Shown: positions 7,257 through 15,713 of the stretch, in pieces
Position numbering within the stretch: position 1 is the first letter of the stretch
Layout of the letters: the number at the start of each line of letters is the position of its first letter
Source: Alphaproteobacteria bacterium
Lineage (GTDB): Bacteria; Pseudomonadota; Alphaproteobacteria; Micropepsales; Micropepsaceae
DNA length: 64,000 bases
Reading direction: 5' to 3'
Assembly (NCBI GenBank): GCA_015654635.1
Contig: JAATGP010000072.1
Span: 34,024 to 98,023 of the forward strand
The notes under the pieces: generated by a model
Seen by the model: only the letters and a program-made list of their open reading frames with translations
The model's database searches: none
What the model was told of the DNA's origin: nothing
Program-made: the position numbers and the translations under genes

Positions 7257-8105
7257 TCAAATTTTGGCGTTGCCTTCTAAACGCGCTCTCGCTCTGGCCA
7301 TGTCATCGGCGCCGCATCTCCACATTTCGGCGGTATCCCTGCCCTTCTCGTCATTCTCAAGAACGGCTCGGGCCGAGGTGAAGAAAGCGGAATAGGTGAA
7401 AGCAAAATGTGCCATTAACACCACGCCTATGCCGAGCCCCCCCTCAGAGAGCATGTGTTGGGTTGGTATTGATGCTTGTTCCACCTGCAAAACACTAATG
7501 TAATTGGTGTGTGAATATCCACATAGATAGCTATAAACCTCATCAAAATACTTCTCGTGAAACCCCGCGCTCACCGCCAAGCTGCGCCAATTCACACCGG
7601 TTCTCCACTGGCCTTCGAGTAGCTTCTTCTGTTGCTTATCCGAGTAGCGTTTGAATTCAGGATGTGCCGCGATTTCATGCTTCAGCCGTTCTATGTCTTT
7701 TTTTTCGCAAGCTAACGTTTGTCGGGATTCTCTTGTGGACGCATGGAACTGCTGCCGATCTGTGAGGCCACCCAACCACCAAGTTTTATGCCTGAACTCA
7801 GATTGCGCGGAAACAGAACCCCCGTAGATGTAGAAAAAGACGAGGTATGTTTCCCACGCGGATCGTGCGATCACCGTCAGCGAGGCGTTATCGACGAACG
7901 TAGCAATTGGAGTACCATTACATTGGACGGTTGAGCCATCCGCGATAGCTCTCATTGTAGCTAGATGACGGAATAGCTTTATCGAGATTCCCTGCGCGTC
8001 GTTGTGCCATGGGTTGTCAGGATCAATTGCTTTCCCGCCTTGAAAATTGACGAGCTGAGCGTAAAGATTCAGAAGAACAGAATAAGCCTCGTCGTATTTC
8101 GTCAT
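7257..8105 (-). CDS. Hypothetical 282-residue protein (possibly DUF5677-like)
   Basis: Starts at the ATG at 8105 with a GGGGGAT ribosome site and runs 282 residues. No signal peptide. It is mostly helical, with an aromatic segment (WETYLVFFYIYGG), a lysine-rich central helix (EKKDIERLKHEIAAHPEFKR) and a later YLCGYSHTNYISVLQ segment. Histidine-asparagine helical patterns of this kind occur in DUF5677-type proteins of mobile islands, but I would not press the match. It stands alone between remnants in AT-richer DNA, consistent with imported cargo. Confidence 0.55.
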   Translation of the reverse strand: MTKYDEAYSVLLNLYAQLVNFQGGKAIDPDNPWHNDAQGISIKLFRHLATMRAIADGSTVQCNGTPIATFVDNASLTVIARSAWETYLVFFYIYGGSVSAQSEFRHKTWWLGGLTDRQQFHASTRESRQTLACEKKDIERLKHEIAAHPEFKRYSDKQQKKLLEGQWRTGVNWRSLAVSAGFHEKYFDEVYSYLCGYSHTNYISVLQVEQASIPTQHMLSEGGLGIGVVLMAHFAFTYSAFFTSARAVLENDEKGRDTAEMWRCGADDMARARARLEGNAKI

Positions 8106-8176
8106 CTATCCCCCAAAAATTCTGGGCCGAGTCTTTCACGGGTCGAGCGTGCCAGACGGTTGAGATGCGTCGCCGG

Positions 8177-8353
8177 TCAAGGCTCGGGCTGGCTGATCGA
8201 GGGATCGCCTTCGGCCTTGGTGTCGGGAAGGAGGCAGCGTGCTTCCCGCGCGCCCAAAAAACCCGCGCGCTCGCGGCCAATCTCGACAAACGCGGCCTGC
8301 ACAGCCGGCACCACGTTTGAGCCCAAAGGGGCGCATTGAGGGATGCTGCGCAC
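8177..8353 (-). CDS. Short frame, probable remnant of an element gene
   Basis: A 58-residue frame from a GTG at 8353 to TGA at 8177. Its composition is protein-like (SNVVPAVQAAFVEIGRERAG, then FLGAREARCLLPDTKAEGD) and unlike its other two frames. It has no recognised domain and no obvious ribosome site. It lies just downstream of the large nuclease-TPR gene. It may be the C-terminal end of a conjugative-element protein whose front was lost. Low confidence. Confidence 0.25.
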   Translation of the reverse strand: MRSIPQCAPLGSNVVPAVQAAFVEIGRERAGFLGAREARCLLPDTKAEGDPSISQPEP

Positions 8354-8377
8354 GTGCCGGCTGGTGACGTTGCGTTG

Positions 8378-11300
8378 CTAGCTTCGATGTCCACGCCGAT
8401 TTTTCCTCCGAGCCTTGCTATCAACCGGCGACATCGAATTCGGCACCGTCTCGACCAAGAAATGGCCCCTTGCCCATCCAATCAGATATTGATGGAGCCG
8501 CGGAATGCGCATGCTAGCACTGCGCAGAATGTTGAAAATCTGCTGATAATCCGCTGTGCGCTCGCGCAGCAACATCGTCACGATCTGCCCGGTAGCCCGC
8601 TGCCGCAGAGGCTCATACCGGTCGTCCTGCCAAATTACCTGTAACAGTTCAAGCGTTGCCACGAGATGGGAATGCGGGTCAGCCAACTTTCCGCCAATCA
8701 CCTTGATCAGGGAAGTGAACGGCTGGCTGGGAACATCATGTCCGGCCATAACGTCCATTGCCAGTGCCGCGATCAGTGCTCCGCCAGATATGCCGATATA
8801 ACTCTGCCCGGCATCGACCAGAAGTGCGGTCCACTTGCAATAGGTCTGCAAATCAATAGCGCGGCGGTCCAGCGCAGTCATCACCACGGCCTGAAGCCAC
8901 ACGGCCTTTTGCGCACCAATTCCCTGAGCCATTTGCCGAAGGGGGAGGTCGTCGCTCAAGAAAATGAGATCGCCTTGCAACGCCAAAACGGCTTCATTGA
9001 AGATATTGCTTCGATTGTCGCTTAAATGCTCCCGCAGCGCGTCAGGGAGTTCATCCGTGGCTCTTACGGGACGCACTTCCGCATTGGCCTTGACCCAAGC
9101 GATCACCTGATCGAGTTCATCACCCCACTTCTTGACCTCCTCGACGCTGGCCTCGACAAGAGCGATTCCCTCGCCGCTCCACCGCATCGATCGGAGACCA
9201 TCGACTTCAGACTGTGCGATTTTCGCCCTACGCGCATATAGCCCGTCCAACATCGCCTGCGAAATAACGATTGGACCGCACACATCCTGGACGACCTGCA
9301 TCGCACCAAGATGCCAAATGTTCCAGAATGTCCATAGGTCGACCACGCAGCCCTTCTTGTCATGGGCAATTATCGTTTGGATCGCAGCCTGACGCTCTGG
9401 CTCGTTCCCCTGTGCCACCTTGACCTTCAAGCCGGGCGCAGTGACCGCGCCGGCCGCATCAATCGTGTCGCCGCCGATTCGCGCCGCAAGCACTGCAAGC
9501 GGCCAGTTGTTAGTCGCGTACTGCCGGGTCTCGGCATCGACCCAATCATGCCGTTCTCTGAGTTCTTCCCGAATTTCTTCAAGGCCCGTAAGCGAAGCCG
9601 GATCGACCGATATGCTTCGAAATAAGAAGATGGTCGGAAACCGCTGCTCGTAGTTCGCAAGCACGTAGTGAAGACGCGCCACATATTTATGCCGTATCTG
9701 CGTGATCTTTCCTTCGCGTCCGTCAGGCATGACGAACTCGGCCCCCGGTGCTTGGCCAACAACAGCCAACGCCAGTGGATGGTCAGGTTCCCATGACTCT
9801 ACGTCCAGCCGCCGAAGTGCGACGTCCGGCTCAATAACAAAGAAGACCTTTTCGCCATCGGAAAATTCGACATCGACGGCGGCGTCAGGCGCTGCGGTTG
9901 GCATTTCCCACGCACGTTTGCCTCCCGGCATGCCTTCTTGCAGTACAAGAGAAGACAGCGCCTTCCATGCGCGCGCCTCATCGCGATGCGCCAGAAATAG
10001 TCGATATGCGAGCACTGCCGCGCGATCCAAAAATCCAAAATGGCCGAGGATCGCAGCAAGCCGGAAATGACCCTCTAATGTCGGTTCGGCAAAGTCCTGG
10101 ACGCGATCCGAAAGCAATGCGAGCAGTTCGGTCGATTTGTTCTGACGCATCAGAATCTCAATCTTCAGGAGCGTTGCCTGAAAATGTCTCGGCCTGATGC
10201 TCAGCAACCGATCAATTGCGACGAGCGCGCCGGGAAGATCGCCCACATTCCACGCATGGGCGGAGGTGAGCCAAAGAACATCGGGGTGGTCGCGTACTAG
10301 GTCGGATGCCGCCTCTAACGCCTTGCGCAGCGCGTCGTCCCGGCGCGCAGCACCCAAAGCTTGGAGGTAGAGAAGTGTTGCCGGGCTGGCGCGACGCAGG
10401 TCAACCCGACCCTCCAATAGGCGCGACGCTTCCAGCGGTCGTTCGTAGCGTCGCAGGTCTCGGGCGATCATATAGCGCGTCGGGATATCGGCGTGCTCGG
10501 GCAACCCCGCCGCGATGCGCTGGAGCGCTTCGACGAAAGTCTCCGCAGGCTTGCCCTTCTTAATTTCGTCTTCGACTTTTAGCAGTTCCACGAACGGAGC
10601 GTTTCGCTCATCATTTCCCAGCGCGGCAAGTGCCTCATCAAACACAGCCCGATTGTCGATGCGTAGCGCGATCTCTGCCATCAATTGCCAGCGCGTGGCG
10701 CGTAGGTGATCCGGGAACGTGTCATCCGGCGCATGTTTGAGCAGGTCCAACGCGCCGGGCGGATCAGAGTTCGCTAGCAGTTCTGCATAGATCAGGGCGG
10801 CTTCGCCGTCACCTGTCAGCGATTTGAGTGTGGCCGCAGCCTCAGCGGATTTGCCCTGCACCGCTTGCACCAACCCGAGCATCCGCGTGAGATGTCGATC
10901 CGCCGGGTACAGTGCTCGCGCCCGTGCCAGTATTTCCTCCGCCTCGGGCAGCCGTCCCGCAAGACGCAGACAGATTGCGGCGTTGTTGGCAATCGCCGCG
11001 AGTTCAGGAAAGTCGCCCTCGACAAAATCAAGCTGGCGCGACACCGATTTTTTCAACTCGGTTGCCGCCGCGTCGAGTTCATCCGCGCTGACGGCAGTTA
11101 GACCGCCGGGGAGGTAGGCATTGGTTTGTGTTGCCATGGCAAGCACGGCATGCGCCTTGAGCCGCTTGAAGACGTCACTGTCGGGATGCTTCTTGGCCAA
11201 CTCAATGACGCGCGCTTCCCAACCGAGAACACTCCGAAGCCTCAGAAATTCGGCAAGACCCAGATCGGCGTCGATGGTTCCGGCCAGATCGGCAGGGATG

Positions 11301-12058
11301 AGAGAATCAGGCTCGCCCTTCCAGTCGGAGCGCGCGGCAGCTTGCATCAAATAGGCTATCGCCTGTTTCGCGGGCGGCTTTGCCCCCAGTGCAGCACGCG
11401 CAAGCGACATCGAGTCATCGAAGCGTGATTGCAGAAGCCGTACTAAGGACATATTCGCTGTCGCCGCCGGATCGGTCGGGCGAGCAGCGTAAGCTTCTTC
11501 GTAGAGTGTTTCGGCTTCCTTCTGGTTCCCCAATTCGTGCGCAATTGTCGCCAGATTTGTCTTGATCCGAAAGATCGCGCGGGGCTGCGCAGTAACGTCG
11601 GTCGTTTCGAGAAGTGCCAGCAATCCTTTTTGGGCAATTTTTAGCTGGTAGTCGTTCCGTATCAGATCACGAAAGGTGTCAATCCGCGCGTGTAGAGCGG
11701 CGTCCTCGCTGGCGTCAATGGGCGCCGCCATCGGTTCGTCGACAGGCAGAATCGGCGCGCTACCAGCCTTCATCAACGTCGAGAGATTGTCGATCTTGGC
11801 GGCCAGATCAGATATTGCGCCACCCGGAGAATCAGCTTCCAGACGCGCCTGGCTCACTCCCGCCCAAGGAACGAACAAGTTATATGCCGCTTCATGCTCC
11901 GCGATGCGAAGACACAGGCTTTCCCAGCCAAAGAGGGCGACGGTGAGATCGTGTCCCTCTTTGCGTAATTCTTGCTCGACCGAGTAGGCCGCGTCGGTAG
12001 CAGCCCTATCGTCAGGTGCGGTGGTGGCGAAAATGATTTCCTTGAGACCGCCATCCAA
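8378..12058 (-). CDS. 5'-truncated nuclease-like / TPR / PIN-domain protein
   Basis: The open frame has 1226 residues from a TTG at 12058, but the same frame is protein-like further upstream to about 12176: it reads ERTGRVGIQCRRVAKPLKRK and then GGLKEIIFATTAP. That is the core of a PD-(D/E)XK restriction-endonuclease-like domain (the IQCRR strand then the FATTAP strand), so the true N-terminus is missing. Residues about 125-720 are helical repeats of TPR type (for example ANNAAICLRLAGRLPEAEEILARA). The C-terminal 370 residues carry a PIN-like region with GPIVISQAMLDGL and LIFLSDDLPLRQMA. Nuclease plus TPR plus PIN fits a defence effector. It is probably not functional as it stands: the gene joins a truncated hsdR out of frame. 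Confidence 0.7.
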   Translation of the reverse strand: MDGGLKEIIFATTAPDDRAATDAAYSVEQELRKEGHDLTVALFGWESLCLRIAEHEAAYNLFVPWAGVSQARLEADSPGGAISDLAAKIDNLSTLMKAGSAPILPVDEPMAAPIDASEDAALHARIDTFRDLIRNDYQLKIAQKGLLALLETTDVTAQPRAIFRIKTNLATIAHELGNQKEAETLYEEAYAARPTDPAATANMSLVRLLQSRFDDSMSLARAALGAKPPAKQAIAYLMQAAARSDWKGEPDSLIPADLAGTIDADLGLAEFLRLRSVLGWEARVIELAKKHPDSDVFKRLKAHAVLAMATQTNAYLPGGLTAVSADELDAAATELKKSVSRQLDFVEGDFPELAAIANNAAICLRLAGRLPEAEEILARARALYPADRHLTRMLGLVQAVQGKSAEAAATLKSLTGDGEAALIYAELLANSDPPGALDLLKHAPDDTFPDHLRATRWQLMAEIALRIDNRAVFDEALAALGNDERNAPFVELLKVEDEIKKGKPAETFVEALQRIAAGLPEHADIPTRYMIARDLRRYERPLEASRLLEGRVDLRRASPATLLYLQALGAARRDDALRKALEAASDLVRDHPDVLWLTSAHAWNVGDLPGALVAIDRLLSIRPRHFQATLLKIEILMRQNKSTELLALLSDRVQDFAEPTLEGHFRLAAILGHFGFLDRAAVLAYRLFLAHRDEARAWKALSSLVLQEGMPGGKRAWEMPTAAPDAAVDVEFSDGEKVFFVIEPDVALRRLDVESWEPDHPLALAVVGQAPGAEFVMPDGREGKITQIRHKYVARLHYVLANYEQRFPTIFLFRSISVDPASLTGLEEIREELRERHDWVDAETRQYATNNWPLAVLAARIGGDTIDAAGAVTAPGLKVKVAQGNEPERQAAIQTIIAHDKKGCVVDLWTFWNIWHLGAMQVVQDVCGPIVISQAMLDGLYARRAKIAQSEVDGLRSMRWSGEGIALVEASVEEVKKWGDELDQVIAWVKANAEVRPVRATDELPDALREHLSDNRSNIFNEAVLALQGDLIFLSDDLPLRQMAQGIGAQKAVWLQAVVMTALDRRAIDLQTYCKWTALLVDAGQSYIGISGGALIAALAMDVMAGHDVPSQPFTSLIKVIGGKLADPHSHLVATLELLQVIWQDDRYEPLRQRATGQIVTMLLRERTADYQQIFNILRSASMRIPRLHQYLIGWARGHFLVETVPNSMSPVDSKARRKNRRGHRS

Positions 12059-12099
12059 TACGAGTGCCGCCCGGCAGTCTTGGAGGATTTTCTTTCGTT

Positions 12100-13470
12100 T
12101 CAGCGGTTTGGCGACACGGCGGCATTGGATACCGACGCGACCCGTTCGCTCGCAGTATGGTTCACTCTTGCGCTGACGATACGAATGGGCTCCGAGAGAA
12201 AATCGTTGAACGCATTCTTTGCCTGCTTTCGCAATTCTCGGCGATCACATAGGAAAAGAACACGTTTCACCCACCCTGCCCGGATCAGTAGATCTGCAAG
12301 TGCGATGGCAACTCGGGTCTTTCCAGTGCCGGTAGCCTGAACGATCAGGGCCTTACGATGCTTGTCAGAGAAGCGCTCTGAAACGCGCTTAATGGCTTCG
12401 ATCTGATAAAGGCGATCAACGATTCCTGAGCGGGGGCTGAGCGTATTGAGAGCCTGACGGCTAGCGCGCTGGAACGTCACCAAATATTGGAGGGAGTCCT
12501 TGGAATAGTAGCCGAAGACCTTTCTCGGAGGATACCCAAGAAAATCATCCCACATCCATATGTCGTAGCCATTTGTGTAGAAAATCACCGGTCGCTGACC
12601 GAACATCTTCTCGAGGCCGTCGGCGTAGAGTTTGGCCTGATGCCGGCCGATCTCCGGATCGACGGACGCCTTTTTGGCTTCGATGACGGCGAGCGGCTTC
12701 CCGTTGTTATCCCACAGAACGTAGTCCGCGTACCCTATGCCGGAGGTGGTCGGCTGGTGCTTGACCTCTACCTCCCTGCCGACATCCGTCGTCCACCCAG
12801 CGGTGGCGATGAGACTGTCAATGATCCGCGTTCGTGTTGTCGCCTCATCGAATTCGAGGAGATTTGCAACGGCTGCGCCAGCCGATGCGAGGGCCTCCAT
12901 TTCGTCCGCCCGCTTCGCAGCAGTTGCAGCGGCGCGGCGTGCCTCATCCAGTTCCCGAAGTAGCGCATCCATTTGCGCTTCCTGCGCCGCGAGTTTTTCG
13001 AGAACTTGGCGACGCTCACGTTTGAAGTTTTCTTGTCCGTCGCCTCCGGCCTCTGGAATTGGCGGAGAAAAGGCGGGAAGACTTGCCGCATCGCCCTTGC
13101 CAAAGCGAACCAATAGCCATTTCGCGAGATCGAACGCCTCGCGCAGCAGCCACAAGGCATTCTGTACGGTCGCAGGCTCACCATGAGCTGCTTTATTGCC
13201 GTGAATCCTGAGAGCATGCAGTTTGTCGAGCACAACTTTCGGCGTAATTGCGCGAAAGGGTTCGTTGTTCAGGAGGTCAACAAAGCTCGCTTGATCTGGT
13301 TTGGGCAACCGGAGATCTTTGTAGATATCCTTGGTGAGGTTCTCACCGAATAGGCGTAGCTTCACGAGGGCGCTTGCCGGATCGGCATGCACGTAAACCT
13401 CGGCAAAGCCTGCAAGGGCGGAGAGTTCGGGCCAGGCCGGGCGCAGCATCTCAAAATTCAGAGATTTCAT
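12100..13470 (-). CDS. hsdR: Truncated type I restriction endonuclease subunit HsdR
   Basis: A 456-residue frame starting at an ATG that overlaps the stop of the WYL regulator (ATGA). Residues 1-115 form the DUF4145-like N-terminal domain, 145-195 a coiled coil, and 210-300 the HsdR nuclease domain (YADYVLW, then AVIEAKK). SF2 helicase motif I (ATGTGKT) is at 380-386, followed by VLFLCDRRELRKQAKNAF. Homology stops near residue 430; the last 25 residues are out-of-frame sequence. Complete HsdR proteins exceed 900 residues, so the DEAD box, motifs III-VI and the C-terminal domain are missing. No hsdM or hsdS is in the window. The restriction system is dead. Confidence 0.8.
   Translation of the reverse strand: MKSLNFEMLRPAWPELSALAGFAEVYVHADPASALVKLRLFGENLTKDIYKDLRLPKPDQASFVDLLNNEPFRAITPKVVLDKLHALRIHGNKAAHGEPATVQNALWLLREAFDLAKWLLVRFGKGDAASLPAFSPPIPEAGGDGQENFKRERRQVLEKLAAQEAQMDALLRELDEARRAAATAAKRADEMEALASAGAAVANLLEFDEATTRTRIIDSLIATAGWTTDVGREVEVKHQPTTSGIGYADYVLWDNNGKPLAVIEAKKASVDPEIGRHQAKLYADGLEKMFGQRPVIFYTNGYDIWMWDDFLGYPPRKVFGYYSKDSLQYLVTFQRASRQALNTLSPRSGIVDRLYQIEAIKRVSERFSDKHRKALIVQATGTGKTRVAIALADLLIRAGWVKRVLFLCDRRELRKQAKNAFNDFLSEPIRIVSARVNHTASERVASVSNAAVSPNR
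12159..12195 (-). other. Deletion scar joining hsdR to the nuclease-TPR gene
   Basis: Reading the minus strand, the HsdR frame makes sense through NDFLSEPIRIVS (about 12170). A different frame becomes protein-like from about SEPYCERTGRVGIQCRR (about 12165 onward) and continues into the nuclease-TPR protein. The two coding frames therefore meet within about 30 bases. This is the signature of a deletion that removed the 3' part of hsdR, any genes between, and the 5' part of the second gene. Confidence 0.6.
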
Positions 13471-14354
13471 CGGGTGGCCTCCGCAAGCGCCGCGTCAAAG
13501 GCTGCCCTGTTCTTTATGATGACTGGGGCTTCTCGCGGCTCGTCAAGCCGATCAGCCACGTCGAGCCGAAGCCGCTTGTTGAAATAGTAAAGCAGAGCGC
13601 GGCGGACAGGCACGAGCACTTCGCCGCCACTCATCATGAAGTCCCCAGCTATAATCTCTTGCTGACTCTTAGAGAGTTTTGGGTTCGGGCGCAGTGCGAC
13701 CGAAAAGTAGGTCGACCATTGCAAATCGTCAGATGCGGCTGCACCCAGCTCTCCAAGAGAACGCACATCCTGAAATCGCGACAGAATGAAGTCTTTGAAC
13801 TTCTCATCACGATGACAATATGCACGCACATGCCAACGCAAACCGTCACTGGCGAATGCATGTGGAGAAATCCGTCGCAATAACGGCTCCGGGCTCCGCT
13901 CGCTCATGGACTGGTAGAGGATTTCCACTGAACGTTTCTGACGTACGCCATCGAGAATGGAACGCAGAACGTCAGGGGCTATCCTCCGCTGAGGAATCGG
14001 CAGCCTGTCTGCAAATGGCACATTAGCCAGGGTGCTGGCCAAGTCCGTCGCATTGAGCGCGCTATTCGGAATAAGATTGGCAAGATATGCGTCGGCGTCC
14101 AGAGCAATAAATTTTGGCCGAAAGTTTTTCGCAGCAAAGTAGCGCTTTTGGCTGGAGTCGTAGCGCAAATTTTGCGGGGCTTGCTCCTGATATAGTGCCA
14201 AATCCTTTGACGCCTGGGGAACAGAGACACCAAATTCTTCAACGAGATCCGAGCGATTAACCCCCCCTTCCCAGAATAGACGAAATTCGATGTGCTCAAG
14301 CCGGCGCTCGACCCCCCAGCGAAATCCACGTCTTTCCCTCTGTACCGTGACCAT
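13467..14354 (-). CDS. WYL-domain transcriptional regulator of the BrxR/CapW type
   Basis: A 295-residue protein from the ATG at 14354. A longer frame reaches 14486, but the first recognisable residues (RWGVERRLEHIEFRLFWEGG) begin only here. Residues 12-75 are a winged helix (NRSDLVEEFGVSVPQASKDL), 135-205 the WYL domain (SVEILYQSM, then SPHAFASDGLRWHVRAYC), and 215-285 the WCX C-terminal extension. This is the family of BrxR and CapW, repressors that sit at the head of BREX, CBASS and related defence operons. Its stop overlaps the hsdR start, so it led the now broken restriction operon. It appears intact. Confidence 0.8.
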   Translation of the reverse strand: MVTVQRERRGFRWGVERRLEHIEFRLFWEGGVNRSDLVEEFGVSVPQASKDLALYQEQAPQNLRYDSSQKRYFAAKNFRPKFIALDADAYLANLIPNSALNATDLASTLANVPFADRLPIPQRRIAPDVLRSILDGVRQKRSVEILYQSMSERSPEPLLRRISPHAFASDGLRWHVRAYCHRDEKFKDFILSRFQDVRSLGELGAAASDDLQWSTYFSVALRPNPKLSKSQQEIIAGDFMMSGGEVLVPVRRALLYYFNKRLRLDVADRLDEPREAPVIIKNRAAFDAALAEATR

Positions 14355-14368
14355 CACACCAATCCACT

Positions 14369-14387
14369 GGGTCTCTAAACTATACCC
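14369..14387. promoter_or_regulatory. Imperfect palindrome ahead of the WYL regulator
   Basis: GGGT and ACCC arms 11 bases apart lie 15-33 bases upstream of the WYL regulator start, inside the region expected for its promoter. BrxR/CapW proteins bind inverted repeats in their own promoters, so this is a candidate operator. The arms are only 4 bp, so chance is quite possible. Confidence 0.25.
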
Positions 14388-14498
14388 ATCGTGTTTATAT
14401 ACGCATAATGAGCTGGTCAAGCTCCTTGTAGATTCCAGGGGCGATATTGACCGACTACCGGGGACTTCGCGATGGGGCAGCCCCACCTCGAGATGGTT

Positions 14499-14717
14499 TC
14501 ACCACCCCATCATCCAACAGCCGCTAGCTCTGGTTCGGCTAAGGGACACCGCACGATCGCTATCCACATATCTGCTGAAGATGGGAGGGCGCCTTGGGCT
14601 GCCAGCATCTTGCCAAGCGCGCAAGGCGTCGTAGTACTCAGCCAAAAGTGCCTGGGGCACAATTTGCTTAAGCGCCTCGTTCAGGTTCCAGCCCATGGCG
14701 GGTGTGCCGCTACCCAT
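14499..14717 (-). other. Unassigned 72-residue frame in the 14.4-14.8 kb spacer
   Basis: The frame reads MGWNLNEALKQIVPQALLAE in its first third, which is protein-like, and then becomes low quality (SRTRASGCWMMGW). There is no clear ribosome site. It may be the 5' remnant of a gene cut off by later insertion. The rest of the 750-base stretch between the WYL regulator and the excisionase holds only the terminator and the tRNA fragment listed separately. Confidence 0.25.
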
Positions 14718-14830
14718 TTTCTTACGTCCCGAGACTCATGCCCCGGACCGAATTATCAGCCCTGCGACATGTGCGCGCCAAGGCGTTTGCTCTCCGGCTG
14801 CTTCCGTGGTGCTTCCGCGGCCCGGACAAC

Positions 14831-14854
14831 AAAAAGGGCGCTCATCGCGCCCTT
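14831..14854 (-). terminator. Rho-independent terminator downstream of the tRNA-Gly remnant
   Basis: AAGGGCGC and GCGCCCTT form an 8-bp stem with a 5-base loop (TCATC). On the minus strand it is followed by a run of T. It sits 30 bases past the CCA end of the tRNA-Gly fragment on the same strand, so it is probably the original terminator of that tRNA. Confidence 0.65.
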
Positions 14855-14883
14855 ATGCAAGTCATTGATTGTATTATCCTACT

Positions 14884-14929
14884 TGGAGCGGGCGACGGCG
14901 AATCGAACGCCCGACCCTAACCTTGGCAA
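14884..14929 (-). pseudogene. 3' half of tRNA-Gly (anticodon GCC), candidate attachment site
   Basis: On the minus strand the sequence runs from the anticodon-loop part TTGCCAAGG through a T-arm (GGCG-TTCGATT-CGCC) to CGCCCGC-T-CCA. These are the anticodon loop, T-arm and acceptor 3' strand of a bacterial tRNA-Gly(GCC). The 5' half is absent; upstream lies unrelated sequence beginning with a T run. Site-specific integrases commonly target tRNA 3' ends and leave such partial copies, so this is probably an old att site. It cannot be a working tRNA. Confidence 0.7.
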
Positions 14930-15109
14930 AAAACGGCCGCCAGCTTTGCCAACACCTTCGCTTTAACCGCAATCTCACGCCATTACTGTCCACGCCCCGC
15001 CACTAACACTTTGATATAATTTACTTTTCTTATTGACACAGAATGCGCACTCCATTTTGATTCGTACGCGAACCGAATATCTGACTGCTGAACTTTCGGC
15101 GAGGTGTCT

Positions 15110-15379
15110 ATGGAATCGGCATACGAACGCTACCCCACGGGTCCCAACAAGCCGCACGGGGCCGGGACGGTGGGGCGTCTTCTGAAAGGTCGTGATGTTT
15201 TCCAGCTGGTCACACTGTCCCGCACGACGGTCTGGCGGCGTGTCCGGGAGGGTACGTTCCCCGCGCCCGTGTCGTTGGGGACGACGCGCATCGCATGGCG
15301 CGAGAGCGACATTGCCGCCTGGATGGCAGCGCAGAAATTAACAACCGAAGGGGTACCTTTGGACCACGACGGTCACTAG
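15110..15379 (+). CDS. AlpA-type excisionase / phage regulatory protein
   Basis: An 89-residue protein from the ATG at 15110, with GAGG five bases upstream. The region about 25-75 is a MerR-like winged helix of the AlpA type: VGRLLKGRDVFQLVTLSRTTVWRRVREGTFPAPVSLG, then IAWRESDIAAWM. AlpA proteins act as excisionases or activate integrase genes of prophages and integrative elements. No integrase gene accompanies it in this window. It lies between the two tRNA scars, in keeping with an element end. Confidence 0.75.
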   Translation: MESAYERYPTGPNKPHGAGTVGRLLKGRDVFQLVTLSRTTVWRRVREGTFPAPVSLGTTRIAWRESDIAAWMAAQKLTTEGVPLDHDGH

Positions 15380-15446
15380 CAACTTCGCCACATTCCACGT
15401 CTTGACGCGAGCGCGAGAGAGGGCGACACATTCGTTCCCGCTCGGC

Positions 15447-15522
15447 GGGCGCGTAGCTCAGTTGGTAGAGCGTTCCCTTTACACGGGAAATGTCACGGGT
15501 TCGAATCCTGTCGCGCCCACCA
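15447..15522 (+). tRNA. tRNA-Val (anticodon TAC)
   Basis: A complete 76-nt cloverleaf. The acceptor stem GGGCGCG pairs with CGCGCCC, the D-arm stem GCTC with GAGC, and the anticodon stem TTCCC with GGGAA around the loop TTTACAC (anticodon TAC). The T-arm ACGGG-TTCGAAT-CCTGT is normal, and A-CCA is encoded. It decodes valine GUA/GUG codons. It lies about 190 bases from a broken copy of a different tRNA-Val(TAC) on the opposite strand, so it may now supply that function. Confidence 0.95.
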
Positions 15523-15713
15523 CCTCCCACGACAATCAGCGTTTCGATTGCGCGCGCTCAGGCCCACGACCGTGAGCGGCTGTGCGTCGTCTGCCCCCCA
15601 GCTGCCCCCCACGACGATTTTCGATCGAGCAGTAGAAATTTTTGGGCGCCGGAAGTATAGTAACGCCTTCAACAACAAGGACTTATGAGCCATGCGGTAT
15701 GGAGCGCGGTTCA

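Noticed and set aside
15210..15530. Minus-strand frame reading RIRTRDISRVKGTLYQLSY
   Set aside because: This string is the well-known mistranslation of a tRNA gene; it lies across tRNA-Val and the end of the AlpA gene.
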